This document shows, piece after piece, positions 18,258 to 28,599 of a stretch of 64,000 nt of DNA; the stretch's first letter is position 1; each line of letters begins with the position of its first letter. The notes below the pieces were generated by a model. It was not told the origin of the DNA. It worked only from the letters and a program-made list of their open reading frames with translations, and did no database searches. The position numbers and the translations under genes were made by a program. This DNA comes from Bacillus pumilus (GTDB taxonomy: Bacteria > Bacillota > Bacilli > Bacillales > Bacillaceae): assembly GCF_024498355.1 (NCBI RefSeq), contig NZ_CP101833.1, forward strand, positions 2,399,001 through 2,463,000, written 5' to 3'.

Positions 18258-19189
18258 TGGGAAGACAGATCCTTTTTCACCTTGTCGATCAAATCCTTTG
18301 CTCCCTTATCAGCCATCTGCTTCGCGCACGCTGTACCAATTGCCTCAGGGTCAGTGCCTGTTACGGTTTCTTGAATAATCATGTGCCCGTCAGCAGATGC
18401 CACAAGACCCGTCAGTTCAATTTCATCATGCTCATTCATCGTTGCATAGCCAGCGATCGGCACCTGACAGCTTCCATCCATTTGTTTGAGGAAGGCTCTT
18501 TCAGCGAGGACCGTTTTCTTCGTATATTCATTCGTAAATTGAGCAAGGAGCTGCAATAGCTCTTCATCATCTCCGCGGCATTCGATCGAGAGCGCGCCTT
18601 GTCCAACGGCAGGCAGGCAAGTATCAGGAGATAAAAATTCCGACACGACCTCTTTGCTCCATCCCATTCTGGACAGGCCGGCAGCAGCTAGAATAATGGC
18701 ATCATATTCTTCATTTTTCAGTTTCTCAAGTCTTGTGTCAATGTTTCCTCGAATCCATTTAATCTCAAGATCTGGTCTCTCCTGAAGAAGCTGGGCACTG
18801 CGCCGTAAGCTGCTCGTTCCCACAATGGCTCCCTTTGGCAGTTCATGAAGGCGGAGATGATCCTTTGAAATCAGTGCATCCCGCACATCCTCACGCTCAG
18901 GAATACAGCCGATGACTAAACCTTCCGGAAGAGAAGCCGGCATATCTTTCATGCTGTGCACCGCCATGTCAATGTCATGGTTCAGCATCGCCTGTTCAAT
19001 CTCTTTGACAAATAGCCCTTTTCCGCCAACCTTTGATAAGGTCACATCTAAAATTTGATCACCCTTGGTTACAATTTCTTTAATTTCAAAAGAATAAGAA
19101 GGGTTTAGCTCAGACAGCTTTTGAATGACCCATTTTGTTTGTGTAATCGCAAGTTTGCTTCGTCTAGAACCTACTTTAATTGTACGCAT
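18254..19189 (-). CDS. hemC: HemC, porphobilinogen deaminase
   Basis: HemC polymerises four porphobilinogens to hydroxymethylbilane on a dipyrromethane cofactor. Visible signatures are [27 protein letters not shown], the [10 protein letters not shown] arginine cluster and the cofactor-binding cysteine in [13 protein letters not shown]. It has 311 residues, the normal length. It lies between hemX and hemD. Confidence 0.97.
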   Translation of the reverse strand: MRTIKVGSRRSKLAITQTKWVIQKLSELNPSYSFEIKEIVTKGDQILDVTLSKVGGKGLFVKEIEQAMLNHDIDMAVHSMKDMPASLPEGLVIGCIPEREDVRDALISKDHLRLHELPKGAIVGTSSLRRSAQLLQERPDLEIKWIRGNIDTRLEKLKNEEYDAIILAAAGLSRMGWSKEVVSEFLSPDTCLPAVGQGALSIECRGDDEELLQLLAQFTNEYTKKTVLAERAFLKQMDGSCQVPIAGYATMNEHDEIELTGLVASADGHMIIQETVTGTDPEAIGTACAKQMADKGAKDLIDKVKKDLSSQ

Positions 19190-19226
19190 TACGTCTTCCT
19201 CCCGACAATGCCCTTAAGACTCATCA

Positions 19227-20057
19227 TTATTGAAACCAATGAAAGGTTGATAAGCTACCAAGCAGAAAATAATTGATCATCAGCACAAAAAATGAAGCGA
19301 CATTCCAACGTGCCACGATTTTGCCCTGCATATTTCTCACCAATCTGATATATAAGTAAAAGCCGTATAAAAACAGCATAATAAACGAACCAAGCACCTT
19401 TGCATCTGTCCAGTACAACGTATCATACGAAATATATGCCCAAATAATGCCGAGAATTAAACTAAGCAAAAGCATTGGCACACCAATAATATTTAAGACA
19501 TACGCCATATGATCAAGCTTGGATAAGTCTTCAATTCTCAAAAGCCATTTTCCCCATTTTTTCTTTTTCAGCAAACGATATTGAAAGAGATAGAGAAGCG
19601 AAAAAGCAAATGAAAGAGAAAAGGCACCGTATGATAAAATGGCCATCGTAATATGAATCACGAGCAGTTCACTCGTCAGCTTCCCCGCCAGTTCCGCCGA
19701 ATGGAGATCAGATGGTGTAAAGGTGTGAATCGCCATCATGGAAAAACCAATTACATTTGTAAAAAAGACAATAAACTCAACGCGCAATACTTTTGTGAGA
19801 ACGAGTGAAAGTGTCACAAGCACCCACGTATAAAAATATAACCCCTCTGCTACATTCAACACAGGGAATCGGTCTGTTTCCATCATAATATAGAACATGT
19901 AGACTGTTTGCAGCAGCCAGACAATAGAAAGCAACCAGAAAGCCATTTTTCCAGCCTTCCGGTTGTGTTGAAGAAAATCTATGAAATAGAACAAGACACT
20001 GAGTGCATAGATCAAGATCGTCGCTTCGTTGAGTCTCGCTACAATGGGTTCCATCAT
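19227..20057 (-). CDS. hemX: HemX, integral membrane protein of the hem operon
   Basis: HemX is a polytopic membrane protein that lowers HemA level in B. subtilis. It resembles cytochrome c assembly (CcsA/Ccs1-type) membrane proteins. About eight hydrophobic helices are visible over 276 residues, beginning at residue 12. The start codon is seven bases downstream of the hemA stop and the product overlaps no other gene. Membrane location is read from the sequence; the HemA effect is known only from B. subtilis. Confidence 0.93.
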   Translation of the reverse strand: MMEPIVARLNEATILIYALSVLFYFIDFLQHNRKAGKMAFWLLSIVWLLQTVYMFYIMMETDRFPVLNVAEGLYFYTWVLVTLSLVLTKVLRVEFIVFFTNVIGFSMMAIHTFTPSDLHSAELAGKLTSELLVIHITMAILSYGAFSLSFAFSLLYLFQYRLLKKKKWGKWLLRIEDLSKLDHMAYVLNIIGVPMLLLSLILGIIWAYISYDTLYWTDAKVLGSFIMLFLYGFYLYIRLVRNMQGKIVARWNVASFFVLMINYFLLGSLSTFHWFQ

Positions 20058-20064
20058 CGCTTAA

Positions 20065-21432
20065 TCACTCACTGGCAACTGTAGCAAAGCCTTGTGCCAT
20101 ATTTGGTTTGAACAGCTGAAATGACCCTTGCTCTACCTGTACAGGCTCTTCCTTTTGCTCTTCATCTTCAACCTGTAAATCAAAGATTTCTTTAAAGAGT
20201 AAAAGTTTTTCTTCTGCATTCGGCTCCCCGGCAATTTCTTTTGCCTTTAAAATAGGATCTTTCAGCATTTGATTGATGATGCTTTTCGTATGTTTATTTA
20301 ACAGCTTCATTTCACGGTGTGTGAGGTTTGGAAGCTTTCGTTCAATGCTTTGCATCGTATCCGCTTGAATCGTGAGCGCCTTTTCTCTTAGAGCAGAAAT
20401 GACAGGAACAACACCAAGCGTATTAAGCCATTGCTTAAATTCCACAATTTCAGCTTCAATGAGGAGTTCCACCTCTTCAGCCACTGCACGGCGCTCTTTT
20501 AGGTTGGCTGCCACAATGCCCTCAAGGTCATCAATGTCATACAAAAAAGCACCTTCTACTTCAGAAATGGCTGGATCTAAATCACGCGGTACTGCAATAT
20601 CCACCATGAATAGAGGTCTGCCTTTCCGCTTTTTATTCGCACCTTCGACCATTTCTTTTGTAATCACAAATTGTTTAGCACCAGTCGAGCTAATCACAAT
20701 GTCCGCTTCAGATAATGCTTTTTCTAATTGGTTTAAGCTTTTAGGCTCTCCTGAAAAACGTCCGGCCAATTCTTTTGCCTTCTCATACGTTCGATTAATG
20801 ACCGTCACCTGACCAATTCCTTGGCCTTGAAGGTTTTGTGCTGCAAGCTCGCCCATTTTACCCGCACCAAGAATAAGGACATGCTTATCAGAAAGACGTC
20901 CAAAGATTTTTTTGGCAAGCTCGACAGCTGCATAGCTGACAGACACAGCATTAGACGCAATATCTGTTTCCGCATGAGAGCGTTTTGCAACGGTGACCGC
21001 CTGCTTAAATAAATAATTGAAAACGGTACCAATCGTCTTCTCCTCTTGAGCTGTTTTAAAGCTGGAGCGCACTTGACCGAGTATTTGTGTTTCACCAATC
21101 ACCATGGAATCAAGTCCACAGGCCACACGGAATAAATGCTCAACCGCTCCATCGTTTTCATAAAACTTCAAATATGGAGAGACATCCTCTTTTTCTAAAC
21201 CGAACCAATCTGCTAAAAATCTTTTTATATAAAACCGACCAGTATGAAGCTGATCTACAACTGCGTAGATCTCTGTTCGATTACATGTTGAGATGACGAT
21301 ATTCTCTAGAATGCTTTTTTCTTCTTTAAGCTTGGACATCGCTGCTCCGAGCTCGCTCGGTTCAAAGCTCAGCTGTTCCCGTATCTCAACAGGGGCTGTT
21401 TTATAATCTAAACCCACAACAAGAATATGCAT
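20065..21432 (-). CDS. hemA: HemA, glutamyl-tRNA reductase
   Basis: HemA reduces glutamyl-tRNA to glutamate-1-semialdehyde with NADPH, the committed step of haem synthesis. The catalytic cysteine is at residue 50 in STCNRTEIY; the NADPH-binding motif is [12 protein letters not shown], followed by a C-terminal dimerisation helix. I chose ATG 21432, giving [10 protein letters not shown] as in B. subtilis; the longest frame starts seven codons earlier at TTG. First gene of hemAXCDBL; two perfect Per boxes lie in its promoter region. Confidence 0.96.
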   Translation of the reverse strand: MHILVVGLDYKTAPVEIREQLSFEPSELGAAMSKLKEEKSILENIVISTCNRTEIYAVVDQLHTGRFYIKRFLADWFGLEKEDVSPYLKFYENDGAVEHLFRVACGLDSMVIGETQILGQVRSSFKTAQEEKTIGTVFNYLFKQAVTVAKRSHAETDIASNAVSVSYAAVELAKKIFGRLSDKHVLILGAGKMGELAAQNLQGQGIGQVTVINRTYEKAKELAGRFSGEPKSLNQLEKALSEADIVISSTGAKQFVITKEMVEGANKKRKGRPLFMVDIAVPRDLDPAISEVEGAFLYDIDDLEGIVAANLKERRAVAEEVELLIEAEIVEFKQWLNTLGVVPVISALREKALTIQADTMQSIERKLPNLTHREMKLLNKHTKSIINQMLKDPILKAKEIAGEPNAEEKLLLFKEIFDLQVEDEEQKEEPVQVEQGSFQLFKPNMAQGFATVASE

Positions 21433-21466
21433 AACTTCAGCTTGCACCCCCAACGCCCTGTCTAAT

Positions 21467-21481
21467 TTATAATAATTATAA
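21467..21481. promoter_or_regulatory. Per box 1 upstream of hemA
   Basis: A perfect 15-base match to TTATAATnATTATAA, 35 bases upstream of the hemA ATG. PerR is the Fur-family peroxide sensor that represses hemAXCDBL in B. subtilis. Confidence 0.85.
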
Positions 21482-21496
21482 TATAGAATTTATTAT

Positions 21497-21511
21497 TTAT
21501 AATGATTATAA
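21497..21511. promoter_or_regulatory. Per box 2 upstream of hemA
   Basis: A second perfect match to TTATAATnATTATAA, centred 30 bases from box 1. It could serve the hem operon and possibly the divergent ysxD. Confidence 0.8.
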
Positions 21512-21674
21512 CATATATTCATTTTTAACTGGATAAAAATTGTGAACAGATTTCAAAAATGTTGTGATATAGTAGAAAAATGTTCGACATCGATTATGCC
21601 ATATCATCACTTCAAGCAATTTACCAGATTTGGCGCGTGCGGACAAATGATCTGCTTAAAAGAAGGTGACATCT

Positions 21675-22160
21675 TTGAAGAAGAAATCCATTTTGCTGCC
21701 GCTCACTTTGCTGGCTGTAGCGCTATATGCCATTCTCTCAGGAGGTCAATTTGACATTTGGAAGGATCAGGAGAAATGGTATACACTTGTACTGCTTTTT
21801 GGCCTTGCTTTCTTATATCAAGGAAAGAAGGAGCAGGAAACCTCTCATGTGTTTATCGGTATGCTCATGACAGGCCTTGCGCTACACTTTATCCTTCAGC
21901 CGAAATTGGACCATTGGCCAGACACATTTACGATGATTGTGTTCATCGTCGGCCTTGCGCTTTTGATGAAATCATCTCAGAAAAAGGAATACCGTATAGA
22001 AAGTGCTGCTTTAATTGCACTCGGTCTGTTTCTTTATTTCTTTCAGCAAATTACAAAACAGCTTAGCTCACTCTCTATCCCTACTTCCGGCTTTGAATTG
22101 TACTGGCCCTATGTACTGATTGCTGTCAGTCTCCTCTTATTATTTTTAAAAAGGAAATAA
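21675..22160 (+). CDS. ysxD: YsxD, membrane protein of unknown function
   Basis: The gene is divergent from hemA and convergent with ysxC, exactly the place of ysxD in B. subtilis. The 161-residue product has about five membrane helices (about 6-23, 36-52, 64-80, 87-105 and 121-157) and ends in KRK. TTG 21675 follows GAAGGTG at a good distance; a GTG three codons earlier lies in the ribosome binding site and is unlikely. No enzymatic motif is visible. Function is not known. Confidence 0.8.
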   Translation: MKKKSILLPLTLLAVALYAILSGGQFDIWKDQEKWYTLVLLFGLAFLYQGKKEQETSHVFIGMLMTGLALHFILQPKLDHWPDTFTMIVFIVGLALLMKSSQKKEYRIESAALIALGLFLYFFQQITKQLSSLSIPTSGFELYWPYVLIAVSLLLLFLKRK

Positions 22161-22172
22161 CTTATACAATAA

Positions 22173-22201
22173 AAAGGCATCTGCTATGTGCAGATGCCTT
22201 T
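22173..22201. terminator. Bidirectional terminator between ysxD and ysxC
   Basis: A perfect 12-bp stem (22173-22184 with 22190-22201) and 5-base loop with T-rich exits on both strands lies between the convergent genes. Confidence 0.9.
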
Positions 22202-22204
22202 CTT

Positions 22205-22792
22205 CTAGCTGTTAATCTTTGCAAGAATCGCATTCCAGGCTTCATCTTTTCCCTTTTTGGTTTCAGAAGAGAATAAGATTAATTCATCTGATGGGTCAAT
22301 GTCGAGCGTCTGTTTGACGACTTTCGCATGTTTTTCCCATTTGCCTTTTGGAATTTTATCCGCCTTTGTCGCAATGATGATCACAGGAACTCCATAATAT
22401 TTAAGGAATTCATACATGTTCACATCTTCTACTGATGGCTTATGGCGCAGATCCACTATTTGTACAACTGCTTTTAATTCTTCACGCATCGTAATATACG
22501 TTTCGATCATTCTGCCCCAAGCTTCACGCTCTGTTTTTGATACTTTGGCAAAGCCGTAGCCCGGAACATCCACAAAATGGAGCATATCATTAATAATGTA
22601 GAAATTAAGCGTCTGGGTCTTTCCTGGTTTAGAAGACGTACGTGCTAAATTTTTACGATTGATTAATGAGTTAATGAACGAGGACTTCCCAACATTTGAT
22701 CGTCCAGCAAGAGCGATTTCAGGCAGTCCCCCGCTCGGGTACTGCTCTGGTTTCACCGCACTAATGACGATATCTGATTTTGTTACTTTCAT
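22205..22792 (-). CDS. ysxC: YsxC/EngB, ribosome assembly GTPase
   Basis: EngB is an essential TRAFAC GTPase needed for late 50S subunit assembly. G1 is [15 protein letters not shown]3 is DVPGYG, G4 is TKAD and G5 is FSSETKKG. It has 195 residues, the usual length. The ATG overlaps the lonA stop by four bases, so the two are co-translated as in B. subtilis. Confidence 0.96.
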   Translation of the reverse strand: MKVTKSDIVISAVKPEQYPSGGLPEIALAGRSNVGKSSFINSLINRKNLARTSSKPGKTQTLNFYIINDMLHFVDVPGYGFAKVSKTEREAWGRMIETYITMREELKAVVQIVDLRHKPSVEDVNMYEFLKYYGVPVIIIATKADKIPKGKWEKHAKVVKQTLDIDPSDELILFSSETKKGKDEAWNAILAKINS

Positions 22793-25113
22793 CTTCCCTC
22801 TCCTACTAACGCTTTCTCAAGCACCTCATCTAAATGCGAGACTGGGATAAAGGTTAGTCCTTGTCTCACACTTTCAGGAATATCATCAATATCCTTCTCG
22901 TTTTCCTTCGGAAGAATAATGGTTTTCAGCCCTGCGCGATGTGCGCCTAATGCTTTTTCTTTTAATCCGCCAATCGGAAGCACTCTTCCTCTTAACGTAA
23001 TCTCTCCTGTCATACCAACCTCTTTTGACACAGGACGTCCTGTGAGTGCTGATACAAGAGCCGTCGCAATGGTAATACCAGCTGATGGCCCGTCCTTTGG
23101 AACCGCACCCTCTGGAACATGGATATGAATATCATGCTTTTCATTAAAATGAGGATCAATGTTCAGTTCATCTGCTTTCGAACGAATATAACTGAATGCC
23201 GCCTGCGCAGATTCTCTCATGACATCACCAAGCTTACCTGTTAACAAAAGCTTGCCTTTACCCGGCGAGAGTGATACCTCAATGGATAAGGTGTCTCCAC
23301 CAACTGTAGTATACGCAAGTCCTGTGACAACGCCCACTTGATCTGTCGTTTCAGCCTGACCATAACGGTAAAGCCTTTTTCCGAGATATTCAGATAAGTT
23401 CTTTTCCGTCACCGTGATGCGTTTGCGGTCTTCAGCCACAATCGCTCTTGCCGCTTTACGGCATATCGCCGCAAGCTGACGCTCTAATCCGCGAACTCCT
23501 GCTTCTCTAGTGTAATAGCGAATCATATCGTAAATCGCTGCTTCACGAAGCTGTAAGTTCCCTTTTTTTAATCCGTGCTCCTTTAGCTGCTTCGGCAGAA
23601 GGTGATCTTTCACAATTTCTGCTTTTTCAACCTCAGTATACCCTGCAATCGTGATAATCTCCATTCTATCACGAAGTGGACCTGGAATGGTTGCTAAATT
23701 GTTGGCAGTGGCGATAAATAACACTTGAGACAAATCAAATGTCTCTTCAATATAGTGATCGCTAAAGTTATGATTTTGCTCTGGATCTAACACTTCAAGC
23801 ATAGCAGATGACGGGTCCCCTCTAAAATCAGAGGACATCTTATCAATTTCATCTAAAAGGAACACGGGATTCATGGTGCCTGCCTTACTCATACCACGGA
23901 TGATACGGCCCGGCATCGCACCTACATATGTTCTTCTATGTCCACGAATCTCAGATTCATCACGTACACCGCCAAGAGAGATCCGGATAAACTTTCGATC
24001 AAGTGACTTTGCAATGGATTTTGCAAGTGACGTTTTCCCTACTCCAGGAGGTCCTGCCAAGCAAAGAATCGGTCCTTTTAATGAATTTGTCAGCTTCTGT
24101 ACAGCAAGATATTCAAGCACACGTTCTTTCACTTTTTCCAGCCCATGGTGCTCATCATCTAAAATTTGGCTTGCAAGCTTTAAGTCTAGACGATCTTCTG
24201 TATAGATGCCCCACGGAAGATTGATCAGCCAATCAATATAATTTCGAATCACAGAGCTCTCAGCAGAGCTTGAAGGGATTTTTTCATAACGATTCAGTTC
24301 TTTTAACGCAGTCTCACGAACAGAATCCGGCATGCCGGATTCTTCGATTTTAGACATTAATGTACTGACTTCACCTGTTTTTCCTTCTTTGTCTCCAAGC
24401 TCTTTTTGAATGGCTTTCATTTGTTCACGCAAATAATATTCTTTTTGCGTTCGTTCCATTGAACGTTTGACACGCTGTCCGATTTTCTTTTCAATCTCCA
24501 GTACTTCTTTTTCATTGTGGATCAGGCTGATCACCCGGTTCAGCCGTTTTTTGACATCTACTGTTTCCAGTACTTCTTGCTTGTCTTTTAATTTGAGCGG
24601 CAGGTGAGAAGCGACGATATCTGCCATTCTTCCCGGCTCCTCGATATCCGTCACCGTTGCGTATGTTTCAGCTGAGATTTTTTTTGAAATTTTTATGTAC
24701 TGATCAAAGTGATCTAACAAAGTGCGCATGAGTGCTTCTGCTTCTGCGTCTTTTAATTCTTCTTCTGCCAATTCTTTAATATCGACTGACGTATAGTCCT
24801 CTAGCTCCACATATGATTCGATCTGTGCTCGATTTAAGCCTTCAACGAGTACACGAATCGTTCCATTTGGCAGCTTCAGCATTTGTTTAATTTTTGTGTA
24901 GGTGCCGACTTTGAAAATTTCTTCTTCACCTGGTTCGTCTATTGAAATTTCCCGCTGCGTTGCTAGAAAAATCATATGATCGTTCATCATTGCCTGTTCT
25001 AATGCTTGAACAGACTTCTCGCGTCCAACGTCCAAATGCAAGACCATTGTTGGATAAACAAGCAAACCTCGCAATGGAAGGAGCGGAACATTCTTTTTGA
25101 TTTCATCTGCCAT
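22789..25113 (-). CDS. lonA: LonA, ATP-dependent protease
   Basis: Lon is a soluble AAA+ serine protease that degrades misfolded and some regulatory proteins. The N-terminal substrate domain (about 1-210) is followed by the AAA+ module ([22 protein letters not shown]) and the protease domain with the Ser-Lys dyad (KDGPSAGIT and [14 protein letters not shown]). I chose ATG 25113 after GGAGGTG, giving 774 residues and [16 protein letters not shown]; the longest frame adds seven codons. It is upstream of ysxC and downstream of lonB. Confidence 0.97.
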   Translation of the reverse strand: MADEIKKNVPLLPLRGLLVYPTMVLHLDVGREKSVQALEQAMMNDHMIFLATQREISIDEPGEEEIFKVGTYTKIKQMLKLPNGTIRVLVEGLNRAQIESYVELEDYTSVDIKELAEEELKDAEAEALMRTLLDHFDQYIKISKKISAETYATVTDIEEPGRMADIVASHLPLKLKDKQEVLETVDVKKRLNRVISLIHNEKEVLEIEKKIGQRVKRSMERTQKEYYLREQMKAIQKELGDKEGKTGEVSTLMSKIEESGMPDSVRETALKELNRYEKIPSSSAESSVIRNYIDWLINLPWGIYTEDRLDLKLASQILDDEHHGLEKVKERVLEYLAVQKLTNSLKGPILCLAGPPGVGKTSLAKSIAKSLDRKFIRISLGGVRDESEIRGHRRTYVGAMPGRIIRGMSKAGTMNPVFLLDEIDKMSSDFRGDPSSAMLEVLDPEQNHNFSDHYIEETFDLSQVLFIATANNLATIPGPLRDRMEIITIAGYTEVEKAEIVKDHLLPKQLKEHGLKKGNLQLREAAIYDMIRYYTREAGVRGLERQLAAICRKAARAIVAEDRKRITVTEKNLSEYLGKRLYRYGQAETTDQVGVVTGLAYTTVGGDTLSIEVSLSPGKGKLLLTGKLGDVMRESAQAAFSYIRSKADELNIDPHFNEKHDIHIHVPEGAVPKDGPSAGITIATALVSALTGRPVSKEVGMTGEITLRGRVLPIGGLKEKALGAHRAGLKTIILPKENEKDIDDIPESVRQGLTFIPVSHLDEVLEKALVGEGR

Positions 25114-25257
25114 GTTGATTGACACCTCCGTCACTAGTATGAATCATTATAATATACCTGTTTCAGTCTTGTACAATGTAAAAGACCTGAGAAATGATGA
25201 TCTTATCGTAGTATACCCTTTCTTTTTATCTTGAAAAAGAAAAAAAGATCTATTTCA

Positions 25258-25286
25258 TTAAAAAATCCCCATATGTGATGGGGATT
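25258..25286 (-). terminator. Terminator of lonB
   Basis: A 7-bp GC-rich stem (25264-25270 with 25280-25286) is followed by TTTTTTAATG on the minus strand; the right arm overlaps the lonB stop. Confidence 0.75.
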
Positions 25287-26946
25287 AAACAGATTTTCTT
25301 TTCATTTCTTCTTCTAGTCCATCTTTCTTCTCGTCTGGCGGGTTGACCAGACACTGATCCAGCACCTCTTGGAAGTGCTTCACAGGCACAATGGTGACCC
25401 CTTCAATCTCTTTTAAGATCGACTGCTGGTTATCATAAGGGATAATCACTGTTCTGGCACCAGCTTGTTTGGCTGCCTTAATTTTCGGTATCACTCCACC
25501 GATCGGCTTCACCTGACCTTGCAATCCAATTTCACCCGTCATGGCGGTTAGATGATCGATCGGGATTTGATGAATGGCTGAGAAAATCGCGGTGGCCATC
25601 GCAATCCCAGCAGACGGCCCATCGATAGGGGCACCGCCTGGAAAATTAATATGGATATCATATTCATTTGTGCGTATGCCTAAGTTTCTAAGTACTGTTA
25701 ATACATTTTCAACCGAGCCTTTGGCCATACTTTTTCGTCTGATGGATTTAGACTGGTTGCCAATGCTTTCCTCTTCTGCAATACCTGTAATGTTGATACT
25801 GCCTTTTTCCAGCGCCTTACATATATTCACTTCAATCTCAAGCAGGGCGCCGCTATTTGGTCCATAAACGGCAAGGCCATTTACTACCCCCACTTTTGGC
25901 TTTTCCGGTACTTTTTGTTCATACCTTGGCGTCAGCTGGCTTGAATGAATGACCCATTCTACATCAGCTATCGTGATGTCTTTTCGGTTTTCAGTGATAG
26001 CCATACCAGCCGCTATCTGCACCATATTGACCGCTTCACGTCCATTTTTCACATAGGAGGTTAACAGGCTTAGCCCTTCTTCACTTAATTCCTTTTGAAT
26101 TTTTTGGACAGCCTTGGCAGCGACGATTTTCAGCTCATGCTGATCAAGGTCTTTAAAGAATATTTCCAAACATCTTGATCTAATCGCTGGTGGAATTTCG
26201 TCCGGCGTTCTTGTGGTGGCACCAATCAATCTAAAATCAGCCGGCAGCCCATTTTGAAAAATATCATGAATGTGATTTGGGATTTGGGTATTTTCTTCAC
26301 TGTAGTAGGCACTGTCTAAAAACACTTTCCGATCCTCAAGCACTTTCAGCATTTTATTCATTTGGATTGGATGCAGTTCTCCAATCTCATCTATAAACAG
26401 AACCCCGCCATGAGCATGCGTGACTGCTCCTTGTTTCGGCTGCGGAATGCCTGCTTGTCCCATTGCCCCTGCCCCTTGGTAAATCGGGTCATGCACGGAG
26501 CCAATTAAGGGGTCTGCAATGCCTCGTTCATCGAATCTCGCTGTTGTGGCATCAAGCTCTACAAACACCGCATCTTTCTTAAACGGAGAATCAGCATGAC
26601 GCTTCGCTTCTTCCATGACTAGACGGGCAGCGGCTGTTTTTCCAACACCCGGCGGTCCGTAGACGATGACATGCTGAGGGTTAGGTCCGCATAGTGCCGC
26701 TTTTAGTGCACGAATGCCGTCTTCCTGCCCTACAATATCTTGAAAACCCTTTGGCCGGACTCTCTCTGATAAAGGTTCACTCAATTTGATCGATCGCATC
26801 TTTCTGAGTGCTTCCATTTCTTTCTTTGATTCTTTGTCTATCGTCACCTTTTGTGTGCGCTGATTTCTCAGTAAGTTCCAAAAGTACAGCCCGATGACGA
26901 TACCAAAGAACAGCTGTATGAATAGTACGATTCCTGTCCAGCTCAA
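25285..26946 (-). CDS. lonB: LonB, membrane-anchored forespore Lon-like protease
   Basis: LonB is a Lon homologue made in the forespore in B. subtilis. It has one N-terminal membrane helix (residues 5-25), then the AAA+ module ([22 protein letters not shown]) and a Lon protease domain (DGPSAGIAMATAI, with the lysine in GGVIPKIKAAKQAGA). Like other LonB proteins it lacks the large N-terminal domain of LonA. TTG 26946 follows AAGGAGGG by eight bases. The 553-residue length is normal. A SigmaF-type promoter lies 45 bases upstream. Confidence 0.95.
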   Translation of the reverse strand: MSWTGIVLFIQLFFGIVIGLYFWNLLRNQRTQKVTIDKESKKEMEALRKMRSIKLSEPLSERVRPKGFQDIVGQEDGIRALKAALCGPNPQHVIVYGPPGVGKTAAARLVMEEAKRHADSPFKKDAVFVELDATTARFDERGIADPLIGSVHDPIYQGAGAMGQAGIPQPKQGAVTHAHGGVLFIDEIGELHPIQMNKMLKVLEDRKVFLDSAYYSEENTQIPNHIHDIFQNGLPADFRLIGATTRTPDEIPPAIRSRCLEIFFKDLDQHELKIVAAKAVQKIQKELSEEGLSLLTSYVKNGREAVNMVQIAAGMAITENRKDITIADVEWVIHSSQLTPRYEQKVPEKPKVGVVNGLAVYGPNSGALLEIEVNICKALEKGSINITGIAEEESIGNQSKSIRRKSMAKGSVENVLTVLRNLGIRTNEYDIHINFPGGAPIDGPSAGIAMATAIFSAIHQIPIDHLTAMTGEIGLQGQVKPIGGVIPKIKAAKQAGARTVIIPYDNQQSILKEIEGVTIVPVKHFQEVLDQCLVNPPDEKKDGLEEEMKRKSV

Positions 26947-26991
26947 TCGGTGCTCCCTCCTTCATCTATCGTATGTATGGTTTCTGTCTGC

Positions 26992-27021
26992 TAGTATTTC
27001 CTAGAGCTGGACGGAATAAAC
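26992..27021 (-). promoter_or_regulatory. SigmaF-type promoter of lonB
   Basis: GTTTA, 15 bases, then GGAAATACTA on the minus strand. The -10 fits GGnnAnAnTr completely and the -35 is one base from GTATA. This agrees with known forespore expression of lonB. Confidence 0.65.
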
Positions 27022-27039
27022 ACGTCTTCCACGATAAAT

Positions 27040-27071
27040 AAAAAACTCCTGAATCAAAAAGATTCAGGAGT
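27040..27071 (-). terminator. Terminator of clpX
   Basis: A perfect 11-bp stem (27045-27055 with 27061-27071) with a 5-base loop is followed by TTTTTATT on the minus strand. Confidence 0.9.
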
Positions 27072-27082
27072 GATCACTTCTC

Positions 27083-28348
27083 TTATGCAGATGTTTTTGT
27101 ATCTTTATTAACGACTGTGCCGTCCTTTAACACAAGACGCGGCGGTTCAGCATCGGCAACCGTTTCACCAGTGATGACACATTTTTCAATATCATCACGA
27201 GATGGAAGGTCAAACATCACATCAAGCATGATGCCTTCAATGATGGAACGAAGACCACGAGCTCCTGTTTTACGCTCAATTGCTTTTTTCGCAATCTCGC
27301 TGAGAGCATCTTCTTCAAACTCAAGCTCCACATCGTCTAGCTCAAGCATTTTTGTATACTGCTTGACTAGCGCATTTTTAGGCTTTGTCAAGATTTCTAC
27401 AAGTGCTTTTTCATCTAACGGCTCGAGACTTGCAATAACCGGCAGACGACCGATGAATTCTGGAATTAAACCGAAGCGAAGCAAGTCTTCCGGCAGTACT
27501 TTTGATAGAAGGACTTCTTTTTCAAGGTCTTCGATTTTATTATCCGCACCGAATCCAATGACTTTTTGACCTAGGCGGCGTTTGATGATTTGCTCAATGC
27601 CGTCAAAGGCTCCACCACAAATGAAGAGGATATTTGTCGTATCAATTTGAATGAATTCTTGATGAGGGTGCTTACGTCCACCTTGAGGCGGTACGCTAGC
27701 AACTGTTCCTTCAAGAATTTTCAAAAGGGCTTGCTGTACACCTTCCCCAGATACATCACGAGTGATAGAAGGGTTTTCTGATTTTCTTGCTACTTTATCG
27801 ATCTCATCGATGTAGATAATGCCTTTTTCCGCTTTTTCTACATCATAATCCGCTGCTTGGATCAGCTTTAGTAAAATATTCTCTACGTCTTCACCAACAT
27901 AACCTGCTTCAGTTAATGATGTTGCATCTGCAATCGCAAATGGAACATTTAAAATACGAGCAAGCGTTTGAGCAAGTAATGTTTTACCGCTTCCTGTTGG
28001 TCCAATCATAGAAATATTACTTTTCGAAAGCTCAACATCATCAATCTTGCTGTTGGAATTGATCCGTTTATAGTGGTTATAGACCGCTACAGCTAAGGAT
28101 TTCTTCGCATTCTCTTGTCCGATGACATATTCATCAAGAATCTCCCGAATTTCATGAGGCTTCGGAACATCCTTGAATTCAACTTCTTCCTCAGTGCCGA
28201 GCTCTTCTTCAACTATTTCCGTGCAAAGCTCGATACATTCATCACATATATATACGCCAGGTCCTGCGACCAGTTTACGCACTTGATCTTGCGTTTTTCC
28301 GCAAAACGAGCATTTTAATTGACCTTTTTCCTCGTTGAATTTAAACAT
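27083..28348 (-). CDS. clpX: ClpX, ATPase subunit of ClpXP protease
   Basis: ClpX is the AAA+ unfoldase that feeds substrates to ClpP. The N-terminal C4 zinc finger is complete (Cys 13, 16, 35, 38). Walker A is [12 protein letters not shown], Walker [11 protein letters not shown], the ClpP-binding IGF loop is VIGFG, and sensor 2 is TGARGLRSI. It has 421 residues. It is a single-gene unit between tig and lonB with a terminator on both sides. Confidence 0.98.
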   Translation of the reverse strand: MFKFNEEKGQLKCSFCGKTQDQVRKLVAGPGVYICDECIELCTEIVEEELGTEEEVEFKDVPKPHEIREILDEYVIGQENAKKSLAVAVYNHYKRINSNSKIDDVELSKSNISMIGPTGSGKTLLAQTLARILNVPFAIADATSLTEAGYVGEDVENILLKLIQAADYDVEKAEKGIIYIDEIDKVARKSENPSITRDVSGEGVQQALLKILEGTVASVPPQGGRKHPHQEFIQIDTTNILFICGGAFDGIEQIIKRRLGQKVIGFGADNKIEDLEKEVLLSKVLPEDLLRFGLIPEFIGRLPVIASLEPLDEKALVEILTKPKNALVKQYTKMLELDDVELEFEEDALSEIAKKAIERKTGARGLRSIIEGIMLDVMFDLPSRDDIEKCVITGETVADAEPPRLVLKDGTVVNKDTKTSA

Positions 28349-28421
28349 TCTTTCACCCCTTATTCTTCTTCACTTGCCTGTAGCTAGCAGTCAGCTACCT
28401 TTCTGGGTCCAGTATGTATGC

Positions 28422-28451
28422 ATTTTACCATACTTTCCTAAAAGACGGTAA
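28422..28451 (-). promoter_or_regulatory. Possible SigmaA promoter of clpX
   Basis: TTACCG, 18 bases and TAAAAT on the minus strand about 75 bases upstream of clpX. The -35 is only fair. Confidence 0.4.
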
Positions 28452-28550
28452 TGATGTGTTTCTAACACTGCATATTGAGATATGTATGACAGAAAGATGC
28501 GACTTACACTATCGTTTCCAAAAGAAGCGATGATAAGTCAAAAATTGTAC

Positions 28551-28583
28551 AAAACAAGGCACGAGTCACTCGCGCCCTGTTTT
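28551..28583 (-). terminator. Terminator of tig
   Basis: A 15-bp stem with two mismatches or wobbles (28551-28565 with 28569-28583) is followed by TTTTG and T-rich sequence on the minus strand, directly after tig. Confidence 0.75.
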
Positions 28584-28599
28584 ATTATTATGCACCATA

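Noticed and set aside
25201..25240. GGGTAT preceded by a TTTCAA-like element upstream of lonA, resembling a SigmaB promoter
   Set aside because: The -35 match is poor and I know of no SigmaB control of lonA; a TATAAT nearer to the gene is more plausible.
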